Shown here: in pieces, positions 6,694-15,319 of the stretch | Layout of the letters: each line of letters opens with the position of its first letter | How positions within the stretch are numbered: the first letter of the stretch is position 1 | NCBI GenBank assembly: GCA_017380955.1 | Contig: JAFOCZ010000174.1 | Span: forward strand, 1 to 15,928 | From: Alistipes sp. | GTDB taxonomy: Bacteria > Bacteroidota > Bacteroidia > Bacteroidales > Rikenellaceae | Length of the DNA: 15,928 nucleotides | Direction: 5' to 3' | Program-made: the position numbers and the translations under genes | Notes under the pieces: model-generated | Seen by the model: the letters and a program-made list of their open reading frames with translations, nothing else | What the model was told of the DNA's origin: nothing | The model's database searches: none

Positions 6694-7323
6694 TTACTTA
6701 ATCCAACTCTCGTCTGATGGGTTGTTGCGGAACTTGAGGATACGCTCCTTGTCCTCAGCCTTGATGTAACCCTCCTCTGCTGCTACCTCTACGAGTGCGT
6801 CGAGGTTTGAGAGAGAGTAGTTCTTGGTGTTTGCCGCAGCGATGCGGTCTACACCCTTCTGCATACCATATGTGAAGATGCTCACGATACCGAGAACATC
6901 AGCACCAGCGTTGCGCAATGCCTCGACAACCTCGATGCAACTGCCACCTGTAGAGATCAAATCCTCTACAACAACAACCTTCTGACCCTTCTCCAACTTA
7001 CCCTCAATCTGGTTACCACGACCGTGATCCTTAGAGCCTGAGCGAACATAGCCCATAGGGAGGTTGAGAATTGTAGCGGTGATGGCAGCGTGGGCAATAC
7101 CTGCTGTAGATGTACCCATCAACACCTCTACCTCAGGGTAGTGCTGGCGGATAAGTTCTGCGAGACCCTCCTCCACGTGGTTACGCACCTCAGGAGCGGT
7201 GAGAGTCAAACGGTTGTCGCAATATATAGGGCTCTTAATGCCACTTGCCCAGGTAAAAGGCTGCTCAGGGCGCAAGAATACTGCACCAATAGAGAGCAAA
7301 TCTTTAGCAATCTTCTTCTCCAT
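6694..7323 (-). CDS. pyrE: Orotate phosphoribosyltransferase
   Basis: A 209-residue cytosolic enzyme that joins orotate and PRPP to give orotidine 5'-monophosphate. The PRPP-binding motif VVVVEDLISTGGS is at 116-128, and the mobile catalytic loop is RSGSKDHGRGN (94-104) with Lys98 and His100. FTWASGIKSPIYCDNR (23-38) is the orotate and phosphate-binding N-terminal region. The overall text, including a C-terminal SDESWI, looks like the Bacillus enzyme rather than the enterobacterial one (from memory of the family). It lies 30 bp after pyrF and 19 bp before pyrB on the same strand, so it is co-transcribed with the rest of the UMP pathway. No anomalies in catalytic residues. Confidence 0.96.
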   Translation of the reverse strand: MEKKIAKDLLSIGAVFLRPEQPFTWASGIKSPIYCDNRLTLTAPEVRNHVEEGLAELIRQHYPEVEVLMGTSTAGIAHAAITATILNLPMGYVRSGSKDHGRGNQIEGKLEKGQKVVVVEDLISTGGSCIEVVEALRNAGADVLGIVSIFTYGMQKGVDRIAAANTKNYSLSNLDALVEVAAEEGYIKAEDKERILKFRNNPSDESWIK

Positions 7324-7353
7324 AATATCTTCGTTTTTAGATTATTAACAATG

Positions 7354-8055
7354 TTACTCTGCGAACTCACGCATACAACGCTCATATGCCGCTACAGGAT
7401 CATCGGCAGCCGTGATAGGACGACCTACAACGATGAAGTCCGAGCCAATCTCCTTAGCACGCTCAGGGGTTGTGACACGCACCTGGTCACCAACATCGCC
7501 ATCAGCGAAGCGAACACCAGGCGTAACGGTCATAAACTCCACACCGCAAGCCTCCTTAACCATAGCAGCCTCCAATGGTGAGCATACCACGCCATCCAAG
7601 CCTGCAGCCTTAGCATTCTCGGCATACTTAACGATGGTGTCGTTGATAGAAGCGCCGATGAGCAACTCCTTCTGCATACGCTCCTCCGATGTAGAGGTAA
7701 GTTGTGTAACGGCGATAAGGAGTGGACGTGTGCCATCCTCGCGTGTGAGACCCTCGATAGCAGCCTTCATCATATCCACAGTACCCGCAGCGTGTACGTT
7801 TGTCATATCCACGTCGAGGTTACGCAACACCGACATAGCCTTCTTCACGGTATTTGGAATATCGTGGAGTTTGAGGTCGAGGAATATACGGTGACCACGC
7901 TCCTTGATGGTGCGCACGATCTCTGGGCCCTCGGCATAGAAGAGTTCCATACCAATCTTCACAAAAGGCTTACGGCCTGTGAACTTATCCAAGAAGTTGA
8001 GTGTCTGCTCCTTGCTGCTGAAATCGCAAGCAATAATTACATCACGTTTGCTCAT
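7354..8055 (-). CDS. pyrF: Orotidine 5'-phosphate decarboxylase (short type)
   Basis: Converts OMP to UMP, the last step of the pathway. At 233 residues it is the short form, as in Bacillus and E. coli, not the longer form of about 270 residues that I associate with many Bacteroides. The catalytic DxKxxD motif is Asp60, Lys62, Asp65 in FLDLKLHDIPNTV; Asp11 (ACDF) and Lys33 (FVKIGM) also bind substrate. Phosphate-binding text TVTPGVR and VVGRPIT is present. AVTQLTSTSEE and SGLDGVVC-like text (AAGLDGVVCSP) recall the Bacillus protein. It lies 22 bp after pyrD and 30 bp before pyrE. Intact. Confidence 0.96.
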   Translation of the reverse strand: MSKRDVIIACDFSSKEQTLNFLDKFTGRKPFVKIGMELFYAEGPEIVRTIKERGHRIFLDLKLHDIPNTVKKAMSVLRNLDVDMTNVHAAGTVDMMKAAIEGLTREDGTRPLLIAVTQLTSTSEERMQKELLIGASINDTIVKYAENAKAAGLDGVVCSPLEAAMVKEACGVEFMTVTPGVRFADGDVGDQVRVTTPERAKEIGSDFIVVGRPITAADDPVAAYERCMREFAE

Positions 8056-8077
8056 TATAGTAGTATATTTTTATTTG

Positions 8078-8998
8078 TTATTTTACGATGCCAATGATAT
8101 CACGCAAGCGCTCGATACCCAAGCGCTCCATCTCCGCCGGCAATGCCTCGATAATCTCCTTTGAGGCGTAAGGGTTTCGGAGGTTGGCAGCACCAACCTG
8201 AACAGCCGTAGCACCCGCCATCATCATCTCGATAACGTCCGATGCCGAACTTACACCACCACAACCCATAACAGGAATCTGGCAGGCGTTGGCAACCTGG
8301 TATACCATACGCAGTGCCACAGGGAAGATAGCATCTCCCGAGAAGCCACCCATCTTGTTGGCGATTACAGGCTTGCGACGCACGGTGTCGATACGCATAC
8401 CGAAGAGTGTGTTTATCAAGCAGATGCCATCAGCACCAGCATCCTCACACGCACGGGCGATAGATACCACATCCGTAACATTAGGGCTGAGTTTTATGAA
8501 CACAGGCTTTGTCGTTACGGCCTTAACACGACGTGTGACCTCTGCTGCTGACTCGGGCTGTGTACCGAAGTTCACACCACCCTTATGCACGTTAGGACAC
8601 GACACGTTAACCTCGATAATCTCCACCTGCTGCTCCTTGTCAATCTTCGCACAACACTCCTCGAACTCCTCGAACGAGAAGCCGCTGATGTTGGCAACGA
8701 TAGGCTTGTGGTAAATCTCGCGCAGGCGTGGTAACTCCTCCGCGATTACCCTATCGATACCCGGATTCTGCAATCCTACGGCGTTGATAAGACCTGCCTT
8801 ACACTCCGCGATGCGAGGTGTTGGGTTACCAAAGCGTGCCTCACGCGTAGTACCCTTGATAGATATAGCGCCGAGGCAGTTGATGTCGTAGAACTCCGCG
8901 AACTCCTGACCAAAGCCGAAAGTTCCCGAGGCTGGGACTACAGGGTTGTCCAACTTCACACCGCAAAGTTCGACAGATGTATCATAGTGCTTTACCAT
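8078..8998 (-). CDS. pyrD: Dihydroorotate dehydrogenase class 1B, catalytic subunit
   Basis: The 306-residue FMN subunit that oxidises dihydroorotate to orotate, passing electrons to PyrK and then to NAD+. SIKGTT (Lys48) and GNPTPRI bind FMN and substrate. NVSCPN (131-136) carries the active-site base Cys134, which marks class 1 enzymes; class 2 enzymes use Ser and have a membrane-binding N-terminus, absent here. NTLFGMRID, NKMGGFSG and the GCGGV and VGAAN phosphate-binding segments complete the barrel. Class 1B is supported by the adjacent pyrK. The start codon lies inside the last codons of pyrK (7-bp overlap), and an AGGAG sits just upstream within pyrK, which suggests translational coupling. 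Confidence 0.95.
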   Translation of the reverse strand: MVKHYDTSVELCGVKLDNPVVPASGTFGFGQEFAEFYDINCLGAISIKGTTREARFGNPTPRIAECKAGLINAVGLQNPGIDRVIAEELPRLREIYHKPIVANISGFSFEEFEECCAKIDKEQQVEIIEVNVSCPNVHKGGVNFGTQPESAAEVTRRVKAVTTKPVFIKLSPNVTDVVSIARACEDAGADGICLINTLFGMRIDTVRRKPVIANKMGGFSGDAIFPVALRMVYQVANACQIPVMGCGGVSSASDVIEMMMAGATAVQVGAANLRNPYASKEIIEALPAEMERLGIERLRDIIGIVK

Positions 8999-9732
8999 AT
9001 TATCTCCTCTCGTTTAAGTACAGGACCCTCCTTACATATACGCTTGTTGCCATACTTGGTCTTGCAGGTGCAACCCACACAAGCACCAAAGCCGCAACCC
9101 ATACGCTCCTCGAAACTAAACTCGCCATCTGTCTCCGTAGCGTCGTACAACGCCTTGAGCATAGGCAGCGGACCACAGGTGTAGAGGTAGTCGAACTGAA
9201 GAGCCTTCTCGCGGATAACATCCGTCACAAAACCCTTAGTGCCATACGAGCCATCTGCCGTAGAGCAGTATACCTCAACGCCCAAAGCCTTGAACTCCTC
9301 CTCGTAGAAGATTTCGTCACGGGTGTTAAAACCAAGAATCACAGATGGCTTCTTACCCTCACCAAGCAACCTCTTACATAGGTTGTAGAGCGGTGGAACA
9401 CCAACGCCACCACCCACCAACAACGGAGCCTTAGCCTCGTTCTCGGTGTTGAAACCATTGCCCAGACCTGTGAGGATGTCGAGTTTTGTGCCAGCGGCCA
9501 TCTCGCGCATCTGCTCCGTGCCGCTACCCACTACCTTATATATAATAGTGATAGTCTTTTCGTCGTAATCCGAAACCGAGATTGGGCGGCGCAGGAACTT
9601 ACCCTCGAGTTCTATGTTTATGAACTGTCCCGAGCGGGTGATATACTGGGTATCGCCCTCCAACACCATACGGTATACCGCAGGTGTCAGAGGCTCGTTA
9701 CTCAAAACTGTATATATGTCTCTCTTATACAT
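8992..9732 (-). CDS. pyrK: Dihydroorotate dehydrogenase electron transfer subunit
   Basis: A 246-residue FAD and [2Fe-2S] protein of the ferredoxin reductase superfamily that links PyrD to NAD+. LRRPISV (47-53) is the FAD-binding RxxS motif, GGGVGVPPL (107-115) the nucleotide-binding segment, and CGPLPM (186-191) the late reductase motif. The iron-sulfur ligands are Cys213, Cys218, Cys221 and Cys233 in a GCGFGACVGC...C arrangement; Cys223 is extra. The ATG shares one base with the carB stop (TAATG), and the 3' end overlaps pyrD by 7 bp. These overlaps make coordinated translation of CarB, PyrK and PyrD likely. Intact. Confidence 0.95.
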   Translation of the reverse strand: MYKRDIYTVLSNEPLTPAVYRMVLEGDTQYITRSGQFINIELEGKFLRRPISVSDYDEKTITIIYKVVGSGTEQMREMAAGTKLDILTGLGNGFNTENEAKAPLLVGGGVGVPPLYNLCKRLLGEGKKPSVILGFNTRDEIFYEEEFKALGVEVYCSTADGSYGTKGFVTDVIREKALQFDYLYTCGPLPMLKALYDATETDGEFSFEERMGCGFGACVGCTCKTKYGNKRICKEGPVLKREEIIW

Positions 9733-12700
9733 TATTCTGCATCAATTGTAGATACACCGAGAGTAATCTCCTCCAAAACATCGAGAAGTACGCTAACGGT
9801 CTCGAGGGCTGTGAAGATTGTCACGTTGTTCTCAACGGCACAGCGACGGATGTCGTAGCCATCGAGGCGAGCGCTACTCTGGTTGATATCTATGGTGTTG
9901 ATAACATAGTTTACGTGACCCTTGCGGATAGAGTCGAAAATCTCTGTAGAGCCCTCGCTGAGTTTCTTGAGGCAACGTGTGCGGATGCCATTCTCACGCA
10001 AGAACTTGGTAGTACCGCTTGTAGCCTCGATGTTGAAGCCCAACTCATAGAAGCGGCGGATGAGAGGCAAGGCACGCTCCTTGTCCGCATCGGCGATGCT
10101 CACGAAGATAGTACCATAGTTTGCGATGGTCATACCCGATGACTGCAAAGACTTGTACAACGCGCGGCGCAACGATGAGTCGTAGCCGATAGCCTCACCC
10201 GTAGACTTCATCTCTGGAGAGAGGTAAGAGTCTACGCCACGAATCTTGGCAAATGAGAAGGCTGGAGTCTTAACATACCAACGTTTCTTCTCGTCGGCGA
10301 TAACCTTTGTAACACCCTGCTCCTTGAGGCTCTTGCCGAGCATCACATTTGTAGCGATGTTTGCCATAGGCATACCTGTAGCCTTCGACAAGAATGGCAC
10401 TGTTCGTGATGAACGTGGGTTAACCTCGATAACGTATACCATATCGTTGTCATCAGCGATAAACTGGATGTTGTACAAACCTACAATGCCAATCTCCTTA
10501 CCGAGACGGATTGTGTAGTCGATGATAGTATCCTTAACCTTCTGGCTAACGCTGAATGTTGGATACACGCTGATAGAGTCACCAGAGTGGATACCTGTGC
10601 GCTCAACGTGCTCCATAATACCTGGGATGAAGACATCGGTGCCGTCGCAGATAGCGTCTACCTCCAACTCCTTACCCATAATATACTTGTCGACCAATAC
10701 TGGTGAATCCTCGTTAATCTCCACTGCGGTCTTGAGGTAGTGGCGCAAAGCCTCATCGTTAGAGACAATCTGCATAGCACGACCACCCAACACATAACTT
10801 GGACGAACCAAGACTGGATAGCCAATGCGTGTTGCAGCAGCAACACCACGCTCGATGTCGGTGATAGCCTCTGCATCAGGCTGTGGGATACCAGCCTTAC
10901 GCATAATAGCCTCGAAGCACTTACGGTCCTCAGCGTTGTTGATAGCCTCAATACCTGTACCGATAATCTCCACGCCGAGGTCTGCCAAAGGCTTCGCCAA
11001 GTTGATAGCGGTCTGACCACCCAACGACACCACAACGCCTGTAGGCTTCTCCAACTCGATGACGTTCATAACATCCTCAACGGTGAGAGGCTCGAAGTAG
11101 AGTTTGTCGCTGGTTGTATAGTCTGTAGATACGGTCTCAGGGTTATTGTTGATGATGATAGCCTCGTAGCCCGCATCGCGGATAGCCCAGATAGCGTGAA
11201 CTGTAGAGTAGTCGAACTCCACACCCTGACCGATACGGATAGGGCCAGAGCCGAGAACTACAATCTTCTTGCGGTCGGTGACGATAGACTCGTTCTCCTG
11301 CTCGTATGTAGAGTAGAGATAAGGCACATCTGAGTGGAACTCCGCAGCGCAGGTGTCAATCATCTTGTATACAGGGAAGATGGCATTAGCCTTGCGGAAC
11401 AAGAATACCTCGCTCTCGCTCATACCCCACAACTGACCGATGAACTTATCGCTGAAGCCCATACGCTTAGCCTCCTTCAACACCTCGGCATCACGAACAC
11501 CCTCCTTAACAACCTTCTCCATCTCGACGATGTTCTTCAACTTCTCAAGGAAGAAGAGGTCAATCTTGGTGTTGTCGTAGACGTGCAACAAGTCCACACC
11601 GCGACGAATCAACTCCGCAATGGCGTAGATACGGTCATCGGTACCCTTACGGATATATGCCAGGATGCCCTCAACAGACATAGTGTCGAACTTCTTGTGG
11701 TAGACGTGGCATACACCTGTCTCCAACGAACGCACAGCCTTCAAAAGACCCTCCTCGAAGGTACGACCAACACTCATAACCTCACCCGTAGCCTTCATCT
11801 GAGTGCCGAGTTCGTTAGATGCAGAGGTGAACTTATCGAATGGGAATCGTGCTACCTTGGTTACGATGTAGTCCAACGTAGGCTCGAAACTTGCAGGGGT
11901 GTTGGCGATGCGAATCTCGTCGAGAGTCATACCGATAGCAACCTTTGCAGTTACACGAGCGATAGGATAACCGCTGGCCTTAGATGCAAGAGCCGATGAG
12001 CGGCTTACACGAGGGTTAACCTCGATGATATAGTATTTGAACGAGAGTGGATCCAAAGCAAACTGAACGTTGCAACCACCCTCAATCTTCAACGCGCGGA
12101 TGAGTTTCAAGGCGCTTGAGCGCAACATATTATACTCCTTGGCAGCCAAAGTCTGGCTTGGCGCAACAACGATAGAGTCACCAGTGTGGATACCCACAGG
12201 GTCTACGTTCTCCATAGAGCAGATGGCGATAGCCGTGTCGTTCTTGTCGCGCATAACCTCGAACTCAATCTCCTTGTAGCCCTTGATGCTCTTCTCGACA
12301 AGTACCTGGTGGATAGGTGACAACGCCAATGCGTTACGCATAGTGTCGCGCAACTCCTCCTCGTTATCGGCGAAACCACCACCTGTACCACCCAACGTAA
12401 ATGCTGGGCGCAACACTACAGGGTAGCCAATCTCCTTGGCAGCCTTAACACCCTCCTCGATAGAGTTTGTGATGCGTGATGGGATTACAGGCTCGCCAAT
12501 GCGAACACACAATTCCTTGAACAACTCACGATCCTCGGCCTCCTCGATAGATGTGAACGACGTACCCAAAATCTCCACGCCACACTCCTCCAAGATACCC
12601 TTCTTGGCAAGTTGCACAGCGAGATTCAAGCCTGTCTGACCACCCAAGCCTGGAACGATGGCATCAGGGCGCTCATAACGGATAATCTTGGCTACATACT

Positions 12701-12914
12701 CCAAGGTCAATGGCTCCATATACACCTTATCGGCGATATTGGTATCTGTCATTATGGTTGCAGGGTTAGAGTTCACAAGGATAACCTGGTAACCCTCCTC
12801 CTTGAGTGCGAGACACGCCTGTGTACCTGCGTAGTCGAACTCTGCGGCCTGGCCAATAACGATAGGGCCTGAGCCGATAACCATTACTTTCTTAATATCT
12901 GTTCTCTTTGGCAT
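9732..12914 (-). CDS. carB: Carbamoyl-phosphate synthase large subunit
   Basis: A 1060-residue synthetase that makes carbamoyl phosphate from bicarbonate, ammonia and two ATP. It is the usual internal duplication: an N-terminal half (about 1-400) forming carboxyphosphate, an oligomerisation region, a second ATP-grasp half starting at VVLGSGPIRIGQGVEFDY (about 550), and a C-terminal MGS-like allosteric domain (about 930-1060). Both halves keep LGGQT and the metal-binding IEVNPRVSRSS or IEVNPRSSRTV. The text MPKRTDIKKVMVIGSGPI and IMTDT is close to the Bacillus pyrimidine-specific enzyme as I remember it. The allosteric domain carries GTTKFL and KKLSEG, in line with nucleotide or PRPP control (inference). 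It lies 3 bp after carA and overlaps pyrK by one base. No missing catalytic residue seen. Its partner CarA appears unable to hydrolyse glutamine, so this subunit may use free ammonia. Confidence 0.97.
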   Translation of the reverse strand: MPKRTDIKKVMVIGSGPIVIGQAAEFDYAGTQACLALKEEGYQVILVNSNPATIMTDTNIADKVYMEPLTLEYVAKIIRYERPDAIVPGLGGQTGLNLAVQLAKKGILEECGVEILGTSFTSIEEAEDRELFKELCVRIGEPVIPSRITNSIEEGVKAAKEIGYPVVLRPAFTLGGTGGGFADNEEELRDTMRNALALSPIHQVLVEKSIKGYKEIEFEVMRDKNDTAIAICSMENVDPVGIHTGDSIVVAPSQTLAAKEYNMLRSSALKLIRALKIEGGCNVQFALDPLSFKYYIIEVNPRVSRSSALASKASGYPIARVTAKVAIGMTLDEIRIANTPASFEPTLDYIVTKVARFPFDKFTSASNELGTQMKATGEVMSVGRTFEEGLLKAVRSLETGVCHVYHKKFDTMSVEGILAYIRKGTDDRIYAIAELIRRGVDLLHVYDNTKIDLFFLEKLKNIVEMEKVVKEGVRDAEVLKEAKRMGFSDKFIGQLWGMSESEVFLFRKANAIFPVYKMIDTCAAEFHSDVPYLYSTYEQENESIVTDRKKIVVLGSGPIRIGQGVEFDYSTVHAIWAIRDAGYEAIIINNNPETVSTDYTTSDKLYFEPLTVEDVMNVIELEKPTGVVVSLGGQTAINLAKPLADLGVEIIGTGIEAINNAEDRKCFEAIMRKAGIPQPDAEAITDIERGVAAATRIGYPVLVRPSYVLGGRAMQIVSNDEALRHYLKTAVEINEDSPVLVDKYIMGKELEVDAICDGTDVFIPGIMEHVERTGIHSGDSISVYPTFSVSQKVKDTIIDYTIRLGKEIGIVGLYNIQFIADDNDMVYVIEVNPRSSRTVPFLSKATGMPMANIATNVMLGKSLKEQGVTKVIADEKKRWYVKTPAFSFAKIRGVDSYLSPEMKSTGEAIGYDSSLRRALYKSLQSSGMTIANYGTIFVSIADADKERALPLIRRFYELGFNIEATSGTTKFLRENGIRTRCLKKLSEGSTEIFDSIRKGHVNYVINTIDINQSSARLDGYDIRRCAVENNVTIFTALETVSVLLDVLEEITLGVSTIDAE

Positions 12915-12917
12915 AGT

Positions 12918-13994
12918 TTACTTCTCCATTAGGTTGATGAATTTATCGAAGAGATATGTGCTGGCTGCCTCAGGTGAGCAATCAGGCTGATACTGCACCG
13001 AGAATAACTTGTCCGCTACAGACTCGATACCAGCAACGGTGTTGTCCAGAAGGTTGCGGTGGGTAACCTCCAAAGGAGTGCTCTTCAACGACTCCTCGTC
13101 GATTACATAGCCGTGATTCTGCACAACAATCTCCAACTTACCATTCTCAAGGCACTTCACAGGGTGGTTAGCACCACGGTGACCAACCTTCATCTTCACA
13201 TTCTTAGCACCATAACTGATGGCAAGCAACTGATGACCAAGGTCCACACCAAAGATTGGCAACTTGCCACGCAACGCCTGCAGAGTCTCGCAGATAACCT
13301 CTGCATCGGCAGGGTTACCAGGGCCGTTCGACACGAATACACCATCGGGGTTGAAGGCCATAATCTCCTCAGCCGATGAGTTGTAAGGCACGATAGTTAC
13401 GTTGCAACCCTTAGCGTTGAGTTGGCGGATGAAACTATACTTGATACCGCAGTCTATAGCCACCACGTCGTACTTGTGGTTTGGCGTACGTGAGAACCAG
13501 CGCTTCTTGCAACTAACACGCTCCAAGAGGTTGTGACGCAACTCCGTAGTACGCAACAACTCCATAGCCTCCTCATATGGCATATCGTAGTCTACGATGG
13601 CAGCCTTCATAGTACCCTCGTTGCGGATGATGCGAGTAATCATTCGTGTATCCACGCCGCTGATACCTGGGACATCCAACTCCTCGAAGGCCTCGTTGAG
13701 GGTCTTGGTGTAGCGGAAGTTGCTTGGTGAGTCGCAGCACTCGCGGACTACCATACCGCCCATAGATGGGAACTTACTCTCGTAATCCTCATCTGCAAAG
13801 CCGTAGTTACCCATCAACGGATAGGTCATAACCACAATCTGGTCTGTGTAGGTTGGGTCGGAAACAATCTCCTGATAGCCTACCATAGAGGTGTTGAACA
13901 CCACCTCGCATACCGCAGTGCGGTTTGCGCCGAAGCCATAGCCAGGAAACTCCTTACCGTTCTCAAGTACAAGTTTCTTAGTAAAAGGTTTCAT
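12918..13994 (-). CDS. carA: Carbamoyl-phosphate synthase small subunit with a lost glutaminase triad
   Basis: CarA normally hydrolyses glutamine and channels ammonia to CarB. This 358-residue protein has the full family layout: CarA-specific N-terminal domain (NTSMVGYQEI, 34-43; TYPLMGNYG, 57-65) and a class I amidotransferase domain (about 175-355) with VSNGPGNP (221-228). The glutamine-binding residues appear kept: Leu252 and Gln255 of LGHQ, and Asn293, Gly295 and Tyr296 of QNHGY. All three catalytic residues are changed. The nucleophile motif GxCLGHQ reads GVDLGHQ, so Cys is Asp251. The usual HPE reads QPD, so His is Gln336 and Glu is Asp338. Codons: GAC at 13244-13242, CAG at 12989-12987, GAT at 12983-12981. 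The frame is intact and the gene sits 3 bp before carB, so it is probably kept as a structural partner. Predicted result: ammonia-dependent synthesis, as in animal CPS1, where the Cys is also replaced. Confidence 0.95.
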   Translation of the reverse strand: MKPFTKKLVLENGKEFPGYGFGANRTAVCEVVFNTSMVGYQEIVSDPTYTDQIVVMTYPLMGNYGFADEDYESKFPSMGGMVVRECCDSPSNFRYTKTLNEAFEELDVPGISGVDTRMITRIIRNEGTMKAAIVDYDMPYEEAMELLRTTELRHNLLERVSCKKRWFSRTPNHKYDVVAIDCGIKYSFIRQLNAKGCNVTIVPYNSSAEEIMAFNPDGVFVSNGPGNPADAEVICETLQALRGKLPIFGVDLGHQLLAISYGAKNVKMKVGHRGANHPVKCLENGKLEIVVQNHGYVIDEESLKSTPLEVTHRNLLDNTVAGIESVADKLFSVQYQPDCSPEAASTYLFDKFINLMEK

Positions 13995-14011
13995 CTTATT
14001 ACTTTTTTATA

Positions 14012-15283
14012 TTATTTGTTTTTGTTGTCGTATACTACTTCGCCACGGTGCAGGGTCATAACAACATCGCCGGTCATCTCTCTGCCGTCGAACATCGTAA
14101 TCTTACCCATAGAGTAGAACTTCTCGCTATCCACTCTCCACTGCTTATCTACATCGAGAAGCACCACATCGGCTCTGTCGCCAACCTCGATACCACCCTC
14201 GATGCGGAACACCTTGCGTGGGTTCTCGCTCATAATCTTCACAAGGTGCTCCAACGTGATAACACCCTTACGCACCAGGTGTGTGTTAAGCGCCGCGAAG
14301 GCTGTCTCCAAGCCCACGATACCCATAGCGCTATCCTTCAAGCCTCGAGACTTCTCCTCGATGCTATGTGGTGCGTGGTCGGTGGCAATCATATCGATAG
14401 TGCCATCCTTGATACCCTCCACCAACGCCTCGCGATCCTCTGCCGAGCGGATTGGAGGATTCATCTTCCAGCGAGCATCCTCCTGAAGATCCATATCTGT
14501 GAAGATGAGGTAGTGAGGGCCTGTCTCGCAGGTTACCTTCACACCACGAGCCTTAGCCTCGCGCACCAACTGCACAGTCTCCTTGGTTGAGATATGACAA
14601 ACGTGGTAGCGGCATCCTAGACGCTCTGCAATCTCGATATCGCGCTTCACCTGTGCCCACTCGCTCTCCGAGCAGATGCCCTTATGGCCGTGCTGACGGG
14701 CATACTCACCATCGTGGATGTAACCACCCTTGAGCAACTCCTCAACCTCGCAGTGTGCCGCGATGAGGGCGTCGTACTTCACAGCCTCCGTCATAGCACG
14801 CTCCATCATACCATCCACCTGCACACCAGAGCCATCATCCGAGAAGGCACACACCTTATCGTGCAACGCCTCTACATCTACCAACTCCGTACCCTTGCGA
14901 CCTACGGTGATAGCGGCGTATGGCAACACCTCAATCTTGGCATCGCGGTCTATGATATCCTGCTGCACCTTGAGATTCTCGACACTGTCGGGCACAGGGT
15001 TAAGGTTTGGCATAGGGCACACTGTGGTGTATCCACCACGCGCCGCAGCCATAGTACCTGTCTCGATGCGCTCCTTGTATCCGAATCCTGGCTCGCGAAG
15101 ATGCACGTGGACATCCACAAATGCTGGGGCAACCATAAGACCCTCAGCAGAGATAACCTTATCGCCCTCTGCCACAGCGATATTCTCGCCACGCTCCGCG
15201 ATACGACCCTCCACAATTGCGATATCCTCAACGCCACGACCTACGACGTAGCCTCCCTTGATGATTGTTCTTGTCATACTCAT
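14012..15283 (-). CDS. pyrC: Dihydroorotase, class I
   Basis: The 423-residue zinc amidohydrolase that cyclises N-carbamoyl-aspartate to dihydroorotate. The class I (Bacillus-type) metal ligands are all visible: His59 and His61 in VDVHVHLREPG (Arg63 binds substrate), Asp150 in FSDDG, His177 in AHCE, His230 in CHIS and Asp302 in ATDHAPH. MPNLNP (91-96) is the substrate-binding segment. Length fits class I (about 425) rather than the roughly 348-residue E. coli class II enzyme. It is the first structural gene of the pyr operon, 17 bp before carA. A terminator-like hairpin with a T-run ends only a few bases before its ATG. Met3 (15277) is an alternative start. Confidence 0.96.
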   Translation of the reverse strand: MSMTRTIIKGGYVVGRGVEDIAIVEGRIAERGENIAVAEGDKVISAEGLMVAPAFVDVHVHLREPGFGYKERIETGTMAAARGGYTTVCPMPNLNPVPDSVENLKVQQDIIDRDAKIEVLPYAAITVGRKGTELVDVEALHDKVCAFSDDGSGVQVDGMMERAMTEAVKYDALIAAHCEVEELLKGGYIHDGEYARQHGHKGICSESEWAQVKRDIEIAERLGCRYHVCHISTKETVQLVREAKARGVKVTCETGPHYLIFTDMDLQEDARWKMNPPIRSAEDREALVEGIKDGTIDMIATDHAPHSIEEKSRGLKDSAMGIVGLETAFAALNTHLVRKGVITLEHLVKIMSENPRKVFRIEGGIEVGDRADVVLLDVDKQWRVDSEKFYSMGKITMFDGREMTGDVVMTLHRGEVVYDNKNK

Positions 15284-15287
15284 ATAT

Positions 15288-15315
15288 TAAAAAATAGGCG
15301 ACCCACAGAGCCGCC
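15288..15315 (-). terminator. Terminator-like hairpin before pyrC (candidate attenuator)
   Basis: On the minus strand, GGCGGC-TCTGTGG-GTCGCC forms a 6-bp stem (one G-T pair), followed after two bases by six T residues. It lies downstream of the promoter and ends five bases before the pyrC start codon, where a terminator makes sense only as a conditional one. Confidence 0.6.
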
Positions 15316-15319
15316 AATA

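Noticed and set aside
9732..12914. Long open frames antisense to carB and the other pyr genes
   Set aside because: They have no recognisable protein features and follow from the codon composition of the sense genes.
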